Source: Macrostomum hystrix (lineage: Eukaryota > Platyhelminthes > Macrostomidae). From it: DNA of 64,000 nt. The stretch is taken from NCBI GenBank assembly GCA_950097015.1, contig CATNEN010000038.1:15432001-15496000 (forward strand). The letters run 5' to 3'. Numbering within the stretch: the stretch's first letter is position 1; each line of letters opens with the position of its first letter. Positions 54,350 to 64,000 of the stretch are shown one piece after another. Both the position numbers and the translations under genes were made by a program. The notes beneath the pieces were generated by a model. The model was not told the origin of the DNA, made no database searches, and saw only the letters and a list, made by a program, of their open reading frames with translations.

Positions 54350-56395
54350 TACCAGGCCCTCTACTTCATACTCTACATATCATTTCCGGTCTACTTTTAA
54401 CTCTACTCTATCATTCCCAGTCTACTTCTAACTCTACCCTATCATTCCCAGTCTACTTTTAACTCTATTCTATCATTCCCAGTCTACTTTTAACTCTACT
54501 CTATCATTCCCAGTCTACTTCTAACTCTAACCCATCATTCCCAGTCTACTTCTAACTCTACCCTATCATTCCCAGTCTACTTTTAACTCTACCCTATCAT
54601 TCCCAGTCTACTTCTAACTCTACCTATCATTCCTACTCTACTTCTAACTCTACCCTATCATTCCTTCTCTACTTAAACTCTACTCTATAATTCCCAGTCT
54701 ACTTCTAACTCTACCTATCATTCCTTCTCTACTTCTAACTCTACCTATCATTCCTACTCTACTTCTAACTCTACCTATCATTCCTACTCTACTTCTAACT
54801 CTACTCTATTATTCCCAGTCTACTTCTAACTCTACCTATCATTCCTTCTCTACTTCTAACTCTACCTATCATTCCTACTCTACTTCTAACTCTACCTATC
54901 ATTCCTTCTCTACTTATAACTCTACTCTATTATTCCCAGTCTACTTCTAACTCTACCTATCATTCCTTCTCTACTTATAACTCTACCTATCATTCCTTCT
55001 CTACTTATAACTCTACTCTATAATTCCCAGTCTACTTCTAACTCTACCTATCATTCCTTCTCTACTTCTAACTCTACCTATCATTCCTACTCTACTTCTA
55101 ACTCTACCTATCATTCCTACTCTACTTCTAACTCTACCTATCATTCCTTCTCTACTTATAACTCTACTCTATTATTCCCAGTCTACTTCTAACTCTACCT
55201 ATCATTCCTACTCTACTTCTAACTCTACTCTATTATTCCCAGTCTACTTCTAACTCTACCTATCATTCCTTCTCTACTTCTAACTCTACCTATCATTCCT
55301 ACTCTACTTCTAACTCTACCTATCATTCCTACTCTACTTCTAACTCTACTCTATTATTCCCAGTCTACTTCTAACTCTACCTATCATTCCTTCTCTACTT
55401 CTAACTCTACCTATCATTCCTACTCTACTTCTAACTCTACCTATCATTCCTTCTCTACTTATAACTCTACTCTATTATTCCCAGTCTACTTCTAACTCTA
55501 CCTATCATTCCTTCTCTACTTATAACTCTACCTATCATTCCTTCTCTACTTATAACTCTACTCTATAATTCCCAGTCTACTTCTAACTCTACCTATCATT
55601 CCTTCTCTACTTCTAACTCTACCTATCATTCCTACTCTACTTCTAACTCTACCTATCATTCCTACTCTACTTCTAACTCTACCTATCATTCCTTCTCTAC
55701 TTATAACTCTACTCTATTATTCCCAGTCTACTTCTAACTCTACCTATCATTCCTACTCTACTTCTAACTCTACTCTATTATTCCCAGTCTACTTCTAACT
55801 CTACCTATCATTCCTTCTCTACTTCTAACTCTACCTATCATTCCTACTCTACTTCTAACTCTACCTATCATTCCTACTCTACTTCTAACTCTACCTATCA
55901 TTCCTTCTCTACTTATAACTCTACTCTATTATTCCCAGTCTACTTCTAACTCTACCTATCATTCCTTCTCTACTTATAACTCTACCTATCATTCCTTCTC
56001 TACTTATAACTCTACTCTATAATTCCCAGTCTACTTCTAACTCTACCTATCATTCCTTCTCTACTTCTAACTCTACCTATCATTCCTACTCTACTTCTAA
56101 CTCTACCTATCATTCCTACTCTACTTTTAACTCTACCTATCATTCCTTCTCTACTTATAACTCTACTCTATTATTCCCAGTCTACTTCTAACTCTACCTA
56201 TCATTCCTACTCTACTTCAAACTCTACCCTCTCATTCCAAGTCTACTTTTAACTCTACCCTATCATTTCCAGTCTACTTCTAACTCTACCCTCTCATTCC
56301 AAGTCTACTTTTAACTCTACCCTATCATTTCCAGTCTACTTCTAACTCTACCCTCGCATACCCACTCCACTTCTCATTTCGCCCTCTCATTACCA
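54350..56395 (+). repeat. About 30-bp minisatellite resembling a 3' splice site, upstream of STX5
   Basis: About 68 units of TCTACTTCTAACTCTACCTA + TCATTCC(CAG). Each unit reads like a branch point (TTCTAAC), a pyrimidine tract and, in many units, CAG. Drifted units continue to about 56440, where TCTATCATTTCAG is the likely acceptor of the STX5 transcript. A block beginning CTCTATAATTCCCAGTCTAC recurs at about 54684, 55018, 55563 and 56009. Confidence 0.95.
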
Positions 56396-56522
56396 CTGTG
56401 TTTCTCAGTCTACCCTCTAATTTAGTCTTTTCTATCATTTCAGACTGACTGCAGAGACCACACGACAAATCAATATAAGCAAATCGACAATAGCTAGACT
56501 ACAGCACAGTCTAAATAAAGTC

Positions 56523-59134
56523 ATGACGGCCTGTAGAGATCGAACCAACGAGTTCCAATCTGTGGTACAGTTGATGCGCGGTCGCCTAGGCAACGGTGCC
56601 GCAGCTCCGGCGTCGGCTTCGGCAGATTCATCGTCGGCCCGAGCCAGGCTGCACCAGCGCAGCCAGTTCAACCAGCTGGCCAGGCGGGTTGGCGCCGATT
56701 TGAAAAACACCTGCGCCAAAGTTGAAAAACTGGCTTTGCTGGCTAAAAGACAGAGTCTATTTGATGATAGGGTGCCGGAAATACAAGAGCTAACCTATAT
56801 TGTGCGCCAGGATTTGAATGCTCTCAATCAGGCCATCGGCTCATTGCAGGTGAGATTAACGGCGTCTTTCAAGCAGCGTCAAGATATTCAAGGATTCTCG
56901 TCGGGGTGTCAGGTGGCAAAACCACCAATATAGGCATAAATTTTCTGCTCACAAAATTCCATCATGGAACCATGTCGGCTCCACAAACTATGTCCATCAG
57001 TCGCAGAGACTTGTTCTCAAAATCCCAGTCACCAGGGTACCCTTCATTGCCACCCGATCGGCATCTCAAAGATGACTGCTTGTGTTGAAGGTCCCGACGG
57101 TCGCGGCCGATGCTCCAGACGCCGATTAAAATGTTTATAAAGCTATCAATGTTATTTGTCCTTGTCACCAGGGTCTTCGACGAGAATCGCTGAATATCTC
57201 GACGATGCTGACGTCGGACAGCTTTGAAAGTCAAAAATTTTATCGTAAAGGGCGGAAAATTTTTATCCACATCCATACTGTGGACTTTTACGAAAATCGG
57301 TCATTCGGTTTGGGAGCTGTCGAGTTTGTAGTGGGTATTTGAAATACCCCAACGTGGTTTTTCCCCAGAAAGTTTGTTGCACCTTTCACTCAAACGTCAA
57401 CTGACTAAACTTGTAATAGAAATTCGTTATGCTTTTAATTTGTTTTAATCAAGATCGTCAGAATTTGAAAATTTGAAAACGTAAATAAATGAAATATATT
57501 TCCCGACAGGAGGTCTCAAGGCGAGGTCAGAGCCACTTCCAGCAGCAGCAGCAGCAGCAGTCGCGCACCCACAGTAACTCCGTGGTGCTGGCACTTCAGA
57601 CCCAGCTAGCCAACATGTCTGACAGATTTCGTGACGTCCTGGAAGCACGGACTGAGACTTTGAAGCAGAACGCCGCGCGCAGAGAACAGTTCTCGGCTTC
57701 CTCCAGCACTGTTGATCTGCTGGCTAAGCCGTCCCTGCTGGCTCAGGATGATCAGCTGCACCGGACTAACTCCGAAGTAGCCATAGACATGTCCGGGGCT
57801 GAGGCCAGCTGGCGCAGGTGAGGGCCATGTGCATTGTACGCATTCGTCAGCTTGCACCCAATGTACACTCACGCACTCTGTCTACCCCAAAGTACGCTCA
57901 CCCACTCTGTCTACCCCAAAGTACACTCACCCACTCTGTCTACCCCAAAGTACGCTCACCCACTCTGTCTACCCCAAAGTACACTCACCCACTCTGTCTA
58001 CCCTAAAGCACACTCACCCACTCTGTCTACCCCAAAGTACACTCACCCACTCTGTCTACCCCAAAGTACACTCACCCACTCTGTCTACCCCAAAGTACAC
58101 TCACCCACTCTGTCTACCCCAAAGTACACTCACCCACTCTGTCTACCCCAACGTACACTCACCCACTCTGTCTACCCCAAAGTACGCTCACCCACTCTGT
58201 CTACCCCAAAGTACACTCACCCACTCTGTCTACCCCAAAGTACACTCACCCACTCTGTCTACCCCAAAGTACACTCACCCACTCTGTCTACCCCAAAGTA
58301 CACTCACCCACTCTGTCTACCCCAAAGTACACTCACCCACTCTGTCTACCCCAACGTACACTCACCCACTCTGTCTACCCCAAAGTACGCTCACCCACTC
58401 TGTCTACCCCAAAGTACACTCACCCACTCTGTCTACCCCAAAGTACACTCACCCACTCTGTCTACCCCAACGTACACTCACCCACTCTGTCTACCCCAAA
58501 GTACACTCACCCACTCTGTCTACCCCAAAGTACACTCACCCACTCTGTCTACCCCAGCGTACACTCACCCACTCTGTCTAGCCCAACGTACACTCACCCA
58601 CTCAATGCCTGCTCAAATGTAAACTCACCCACTATGCCTGCTCCAATGTACACTCACTCACTCTACTGTATGCTGTACTGTATGCTGTACTGTATGCCTG
58701 TGCCAAGGTGCACACTATGTTCAGCCCTGTGTACATCCGTTGTGATCCAAATGTACACTGGCATTCGGGCAAGTCACAATATATATTGTTATTGCTATAT
58801 AGCCACACCCGGCCTTCACTGCAGGCAACAGCAAGCGCTGCTAGACCAGAACGAAGAATATTTGACCAGTCGAGCGGACACAATGCGCAACATTGAGCAG
58901 ACAATGGTGGATCTGGGCCAGATATTTCAGCAATTGGCCACCATTGTCAAGGAGCAAGATGAAATGGTTCAACGCATCGACGCCAGCGTGGAACAGACTG
59001 CCATCAATGTGGAAGGCGCCCACACTGAGCTATTGAAATTCTTTAAGACTGTCTCTTCAAATAGGCGACTAATGTTTAAAGTGTTTGGCATTCTCATTGT
59101 GTTCTTTGTACTATTTGTGGTGTTCCTGTCCTAA
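56523..59134 (+). CDS. STX5: Syntaxin-5 (Golgi Qa-SNARE)
   Basis: Exons are 56523-56849, 57510-57817 and 58825-59134, in phase, 314 residues; the short mammalian form is about 301. It starts CRDRTNEFQSVV, typical of syntaxin-5. The Habc region carries AKVEKLALLAKRQSLFDD and ELTYIVRQDLNALN. A polyglutamine run follows the exon 2 start. The SNARE helix (about residues 222-275) includes LGQIFQQLATIVKEQDEMVQ with the central Gln, and the tail ends in one hydrophobic anchor (residues about 293-313). The protein drives ER-to-Golgi and intra-Golgi fusion. Acceptor AG at 56442-56443 is 79 nt before the ATG. The second intron is mostly a 28-bp minisatellite. Confidence 0.97.
57150..57335. repeat. Repeat family C, uninterrupted copy
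   Basis: Matches 1796-1915 and 2262-2345 in order. Shared landmarks are CGACGATGCTGACGTCG and TCATTCGGTTTGGG. It lies in STX5 intron 1. Confidence 0.6.
57880..58615. repeat. 28-bp minisatellite in STX5 intron 2
   Basis: About 26 copies of CCACTCTGTCTACCCCAAAG + TACACTCA. It starts 60 nt after the exon 2 donor and decays at 58680. It shares the core CCCCAA(A/T)GTACACTCA with the arrays at 59.4 and 61.2 kb. Confidence 0.96.
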
Positions 59135-59384
59135 AGACTGGCCTAGCCGGTGTTTTCTTGTGTTTATCAATATTTATTTGGGTTGCTTTTGTCTGTCTCT
59201 GTCCTTTCAATTGTGTCAACTCTCTGGTGGTGCTCACTGGGTGTTTTGAGTAGCGATTCGACTGCGTACAGTGGACACTAATGCTAATAGGCTACTAAAA
59301 AACATTAAAAAATATTTTTAATATAACTTTAAATATAACCAAACATTAACTAAATACTCGTAAACCAACTTACACTCACTTTCT

Positions 59385-60420
59385 GCAAGCCCCAATGTAC
59401 ACTCACTCTGATCCAGCCCCAGTGTACACTCACTCTGAGCCAGCCCCAATGTACACTCACTCTGAGCCAGCCCCAATGTACACTCAATCTGAGCCAACCC
59501 TAATGTACACTTACTCTGAGCCAGCCCCAATGTACACTCACTCTGAGCCAACCCTAATGTACACTCAATCTGAGCCAGCCCCAATGTACACTCAATCTGA
59601 GCCAACCCTAATGTACACTCACTCTGAGCCAACCCTAATGTACACTCACTCTGAGCCAGCCCCAATGTACACTCAATCTGAGCCAACCCTAATGTACACT
59701 TACTCTGAGCCAGCCCCAATGTACACTCACTCTGAGCCAACCCTAATGTACACTCAATCTGAGCCAGCCCCAATGTACACTCAATCTGAGCCAACCCTAA
59801 TGTACACTCACTCTGAGCCAACCCTAATGTACACTCACTCTGAGCCAGCCCCAATGTACACTCAATCTGAGCCAACCCTAATGTACACTTACTCTGAGCC
59901 AGCCCCAATGTACACTCACTCTGAGCCAGCCCCAATGTACACTCACTCTGAGCCAGCCCCAATGTACACTCAATCTGAGCCAACCCTAATGTACACTTAC
60001 TCTGAGCCAGCCCCAATGTACACTCAATCTGAGCCAACCCTAATGTACACTCACTCTGAGCCAGCCCCAATGTACACTCAATATGAGCCAACCCTAATGT
60101 ACACTCAATCTGAGCCAACCCTAATGTACACTTACTCTGAGCCAGCCCCAATGTACACTCACTCTGAGCCAACCCTAATGTACACTCAATCTGAGCCAAC
60201 CCTAATGTACACTCACTCTGAGCCAGCCCCAATGTACACTCACTCTGATCCAGTCCCAATGTACACTCAATCTGAGCCAACCCTAATGTACACTCAATCT
60301 GAGCCAACCCTAATGTACACTCAATCTGAGCCAACCCCAATGTACACTCAATCTGAGCCAACCCCAATGTACACTCAATCTGAGCCAACCCCAATGTACA
60401 CTCAATCTGAGCCAACCCTT
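59385..60420. repeat. 27-bp minisatellite downstream of STX5
   Basis: About 38 copies of CTCTGAGCCAGCCCCAATGT + ACACTCA, with AACCCTAATG variants. The unit is a multiple of three, so both strands stay open for over 1 kb. An AATAAA at 60445 directly follows the array and could end a long STX5 3' UTR. Confidence 0.96.
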
Positions 60421-60424
60421 ATGT

Positions 60425-61190
60425 ACTGGCATCTGTGCCAGACCAATAAAGACATTGAAAAAAAATTATGCAATAATACTAACAGTAGTATTGCCAAGCT
60501 TTTTCTGTGTTTCTCGATAATTTTTTGCTTTTTGCTTTTGCTTTGTCTTGCTTTTCTTCAGTAGAAAAAACTGTCTGCTTAGTCAATAATATTTTTTGTT
60601 AACTAACCAATGAGTGCCTGGTGACGGAATTTTACGCAGAAACCATTAGTTTAAGGTATTCAAGCCCTCATTTTGGGTTCTTACAAAATCAGTTCTGCAT
60701 CCCTGGGTTTATGTAATTATTATGTTTATGTATCGAGTTATGAAAATATGACGATTTTACTCTAACCATCTTATTGTGGCTATTTTTCAATTGCTTTCAT
60801 ATTTTGTTTCGTTATTAAAAATGTTTTTCAAGTGTCTATCGCCGAACTAAAAACTAATACTCTATTGGCGAGGTTTGTACAGAAAAGTTTAACTTCTAAA
60901 AAATGAAACAATCTGCAAGTTTGGCACTGTTTGTTAATTTGTCATGATAGTTTTTAGATTTGCTTTTTTACGTAACTTATGCAATGGTAGTTGATGCTTA
61001 CTTGTGCCGTTTTAATGAAGCTAATATTTTCGCACATCACCTGTGGTACAAAGAATTTCATAGCAGTATGACTAGCAAAATTTTTGTGTTATTTGCTTAC
61101 ATGTGCTTATGATACTTATACAGAGAGACACTAGATTTTATTTCAATTTCGGCGTCACGCTTTGTCCTTTCATTGTTTTACGTGTCACTC
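60425..61190. other. AT-rich intergenic DNA
   Basis: No gene or repeat was recognised beyond the AATAAA at 60445. Confidence 0.4.
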
Positions 61191-61195
61191 AACAC

Positions 61196-61960
61196 CATCT
61201 CAAGCCTGACCAAATGTACACGCACTCAAAAACATTCTCCGGTCGGCCCCGATGTACACTTAAAACCATTCTTCGGAATGTACACTCATTCAAAACCATT
61301 TCCCGATCTGCCCGAATGTACACAGACTTAAGACCATTTCCCGGTCTGCGCCAATGTGCACTCACTCTCCGGCCTGCCCTAATGTACATTTACTCAAGAT
61401 GATTCTCCGACCTGCCCCAATGTACTCGTACACTCATTCAAAACCATTTCCCGGCCTGCCCCAATGTACACAGACTGCAGACCATTTCCCGGCCCGCCCC
61501 AATGTACACAGACTGCAGACCATTTCCCGGCCTGCCCCAATGTACACAGACTGCAGACCATTTCCCGGCCTGCCCCAATGTACACAGACTGCAGACCATT
61601 TCCCGGCCCGCCCCAATGTACACAGACTGCAGACCATTTCCCGGCCTGCCCCAATGTACACAGACTGCAGACCATTTCCCGGCCTGCCCCAATGTACACA
61701 GACTGCAGACCATTTCCCGGTCTGCCCCACTATACACTCAGTCTCCGGCCTGCCCTAATGTACATTTACTCAAGACGATTCTCCGGCCTGCCCTAATGTA
61801 CATTTACTCAAGGCCACTCTCCGGCCTGCCCCAATGTACACTCATTCGAGACCATGTCCCGGCCTGCCCCTATGTAAACTCACCTATGATTTCCCCGCCT
61901 GCTCCGATGTACGCTCACACAAAACCACTCTCCGGTCTGCCCAATGTACATTCATTAAAG
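61196..61960. repeat. 38-bp minisatellite upstream of AP1M
   Basis: The regular part is 61440-61740, with CCCCAATGTACACAGACTGC followed by AGACCATTTCCCGGCCTG. The flanks are irregular relatives. It shares CCCCAATGTACAC with the previous two arrays and ends about 80 nt before the AP1M acceptor. Confidence 0.92.
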
Positions 61961-62057
61961 CTACAGTGTATTCTTTCTGTTATTTATAGACACAAGATAA
62001 TAACGGCCGTATTAACTACTATTAATTGCATTAATTGCAGCTCCCACTAGCAGCGCA

Positions 62058-62345
62058 ATGTCGGCCTCAGCAATCTATATCCTGGACAGCAAGGGCAAGG
62101 TGCTAATTAGTCGCAATTATCGCGGCGACATCTGCATGTCGGTAATCGAGAAGTTCATGCCGCTGCTGATGGATCGCGAGGAGGAGGGCTCCGTCCAGCC
62201 TGTCGTTCCGTGCGAAGACGTCTTCTTCATGTACATCAAGCACAGCAACGTGTACATTGTGGCCACCACTAAGAAAAACGCCAATGCGGGTTTGGTGTTC
62301 TCATTTCTGTACAAGGTTGCTGACATCTTTGTCGAGTACTTCAAG
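62058..62345 (+). CDS. AP1M: AP-1 clathrin adaptor medium (mu) subunit, first exon only
   Basis: The exon encodes 96 residues and ends in phase 0 at a GT donor (FKGTGAAA context). It starts MSASAIYILDSKGKVLISRN, the hallmark of AP-1 mu, and covers most of the longin-like N-terminal domain (FMPLLMDREEEG; FMYIKHSNVYIVATTKKNA; FLYKVADIFVEYFK). The full protein is about 420 residues; the C-terminal cargo-binding domain lies beyond the window. AP-1 sorts cargo between trans-Golgi and endosomes. TTAATTGCAG ends 17 nt before the ATG. The intron begins with a decayed then regular minisatellite. Confidence 0.94.
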
Positions 62346-62684
62346 GTGAAATCATTACATATCTTATAATTTAATTTGAAGAAAATCTTAATCTTAGTGA
62401 CTTTTTAGTCACTATACTTATACCTATACTTAATCTCTAGTAATAAATAAAACTAATTCCAAGAATCACTGAAATCCCATTCCCTATACGAGAATGTACA
62501 TTCTCGTCTGTCTCGTATTCTAGGTTCACTGAAAATTCTTGCTATCCATGTGTTCTAAAAAATCCTAATTCCTAGATCGAATAATCACCTAATTCCTCAT
62601 CTCTAGAATCTTAGAATCATGGAAATCTTAAGCCCTAAATCCTAGAGCCATGGAAATCCTAATCCTAAAATCCTAGAATCATAA

Positions 62685-64000
62685 AAATCCCAATTCCTAA
62701 ATCCTTTAATCATGGGAATCCAAATCCCTAAATCCTTTAATCATGGGAATCCAAATCCCTAAATCCTTTAATCATGGGAATCCAAATCCCTAAATCCTTG
62801 AATCATGGGAATCCCAATCCCTAAATCCTTCTATTAATGAAATTCCAATCCCTAAATCCTTCTATTAATAAAATTCCAATCCCTAAATCCTTCTATTAAT
62901 GAAATTCTAATCTCTAAATCCTTCGATTAATGGAATTCCAATCCCTAAATCCTTCAATCATAGAAGTCCCAATCCTTAAATCCTTTAATCATGAAAATCC
63001 CAATTCCTAAATCCTTCAGTCATGGATATCCCAATCCCTAAATCCCTCGATTAATGAAATTCCAATCCCTAAATCCTTTAATCATGGGAATCCCGATCCC
63101 TAAATCCTTTAATCATGGGAATCCCGATCCCTAAATCCTTCAGTCATGGAAATCCCAATCCCTAAATCCTTCAATCATGGAAATCCCAATCCCTAAATCC
63201 TTCAGTCATGGAAATCCCAATCCCTAAATCCTTCGATTAATGAAATTCCAATCCCTAAATCCTTCAGTCATGGAAATCCCAATCCCTAAATCCTTCGATT
63301 AATGAAATTCCAATCCCTAAATCCTTCAATCATAAAAATCCCAATCCCAAAATCCTTCAATCATGAAAATCCCAATTCCTAAATCCTTCAATCATGGAAA
63401 TCCCAATCCCTAAATCCTTTAATCATAAAAATCCCAATCCCTAAATCCTTTAATCATGGGAATCCAAATCCCTATATCCTTTAATCATGGGAATCCCGAT
63501 CCCTAAATCCTTTAATCATGGGAATCCCGATCCCTAAATCCTTCAGTCATGGAAATCCCAATCCCTAAATCCTTCAATCATGGAAATCCCAATCCCTAAA
63601 TCCTTCAGTCATGGAAATCCCAATCCCTAAATCCTTCGATTAATGAAATTCCAATCCCTAAATCCTTCAATCATGGAAATCCCAATCCCAAAATCCTTCA
63701 ATCATGAAAATCCCAATTCCTAAATCCTTCAATCATGGAAATCCCAATCCCTAAATCCTTTAATCATAAAAATCCCAATCCCTAAATCCTTTAATCATGG
63801 GAATCCAAATCCCTATATCCTTTAATCATGGGAATCCCGATCCCTAAATCCTTTAATCATGGGAATCCCGATCCCTAAATCATTCAATCATGGGAATCCC
63901 GATCCCTAAATCCTTCAGTCATGGAAATCCCAATCCCTAAATCCTTCAATCATGGAAATCCCAATCCCTAAATCCTTCAATCATGGAAATCCCAATCCCT
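62685..64000. repeat. About 30-bp minisatellite in AP1M intron 1, running off the window
   Basis: More than 40 copies of AATCCCTAAATCCTTCAATC + ATGGAAATCCC. It is preceded by decayed units from about 62450. A block of variants starting at about 63030 is repeated from about 63450, again suggesting higher-order duplication (about 420 nt). Confidence 0.95.

Noticed and set aside
54350..56395. CRISPR-like regular direct repeats
   Set aside because: Eukaryotic DNA; units are contiguous with no unique spacers. The same holds for all other arrays in the window.
57818..58622. Repetitive frames of about 250 codons
   Set aside because: They lie wholly inside STX5 intron 2 and consist of the 28-nt minisatellite.
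59318..60564. Long frames on both strands (about 365 and 389 codons) with a 9-residue repeat
   Set aside because: The 27-nt unit is a multiple of three, which leaves both strands open. There is no signal of coding use and the array joins plain AT-rich DNA.

Overview
The window is animal nuclear DNA. Genes have GT-AG introns, and the coding exons are GC-rich islands in AT-rich non-coding DNA. The proteins are clear metazoan orthologues: FAM221, ANKEF1, GNPDA, SNRPE, BTF3, UPRT, STX5 and AP-1 mu. Much of the rest is minisatellites, tRNA-derived SINEs and transposon remains. Every gene start visible here has a 3' splice-site-like AG 5 to about 80 nt before its ATG, which suggests spliced-leader trans-splicing. 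Together with the repeat load this points to a lophotrochozoan such as a free-living flatworm (Macrostomum-like). That placement is inference.

Layout. 1-3.5 kb: repeats and a Cys-rich ORF fragment. 3.5-13.1 kb: a FAM221 gene (-) whose 8.2-kb second intron holds a rearranged LTR retroelement (about 4.42-11.66 kb) with an envelope-type glycoprotein ORF, a retropepsin/pol fragment and three small ORFs of unknown function. 13.1-17.1 kb: AT-rich DNA, a (CTGT)n tract and a LINE RNase H relic split by a SINE. 17.1-19.1 kb: a secreted glycine-rich-domain gene (+). 21.1-29.5 kb: ANKEF1 (+), with a dead mariner-like transposon and several minisatellites in its introns. 31.9-33.2 kb: GNPDA (-). 34.2-34.5 kb: intronless SNRPE (-). 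37.3-39.2 kb: two adjoining minisatellites. 42.3-43.9 kb: BTF3 (+). 45.65-46.6 kb: a foldback element. 47.8-49.35 kb: UPRT (+). 50.0-53.4 kb: a 3.4-kb minisatellite. 54.35-56.4 kb: a minisatellite whose unit resembles a 3' splice site, ending at the acceptor of STX5 (56.5-59.1 kb, +). 59.4-62.0 kb: two more arrays. From 62.06 kb: the first exon of AP-1 mu (+), whose first intron is filled by another array and runs off the window.

The genes are unrelated housekeeping and ciliary or trafficking genes, not an operon or pathway cluster. Two SNARE/clathrin trafficking genes (STX5, AP1M) happen to be adjacent. The most unusual features are the LTR element, with its envelope ORF before pol and in frame with it across one TGA, and the repeated link between minisatellites and splice-acceptor-like sequence.
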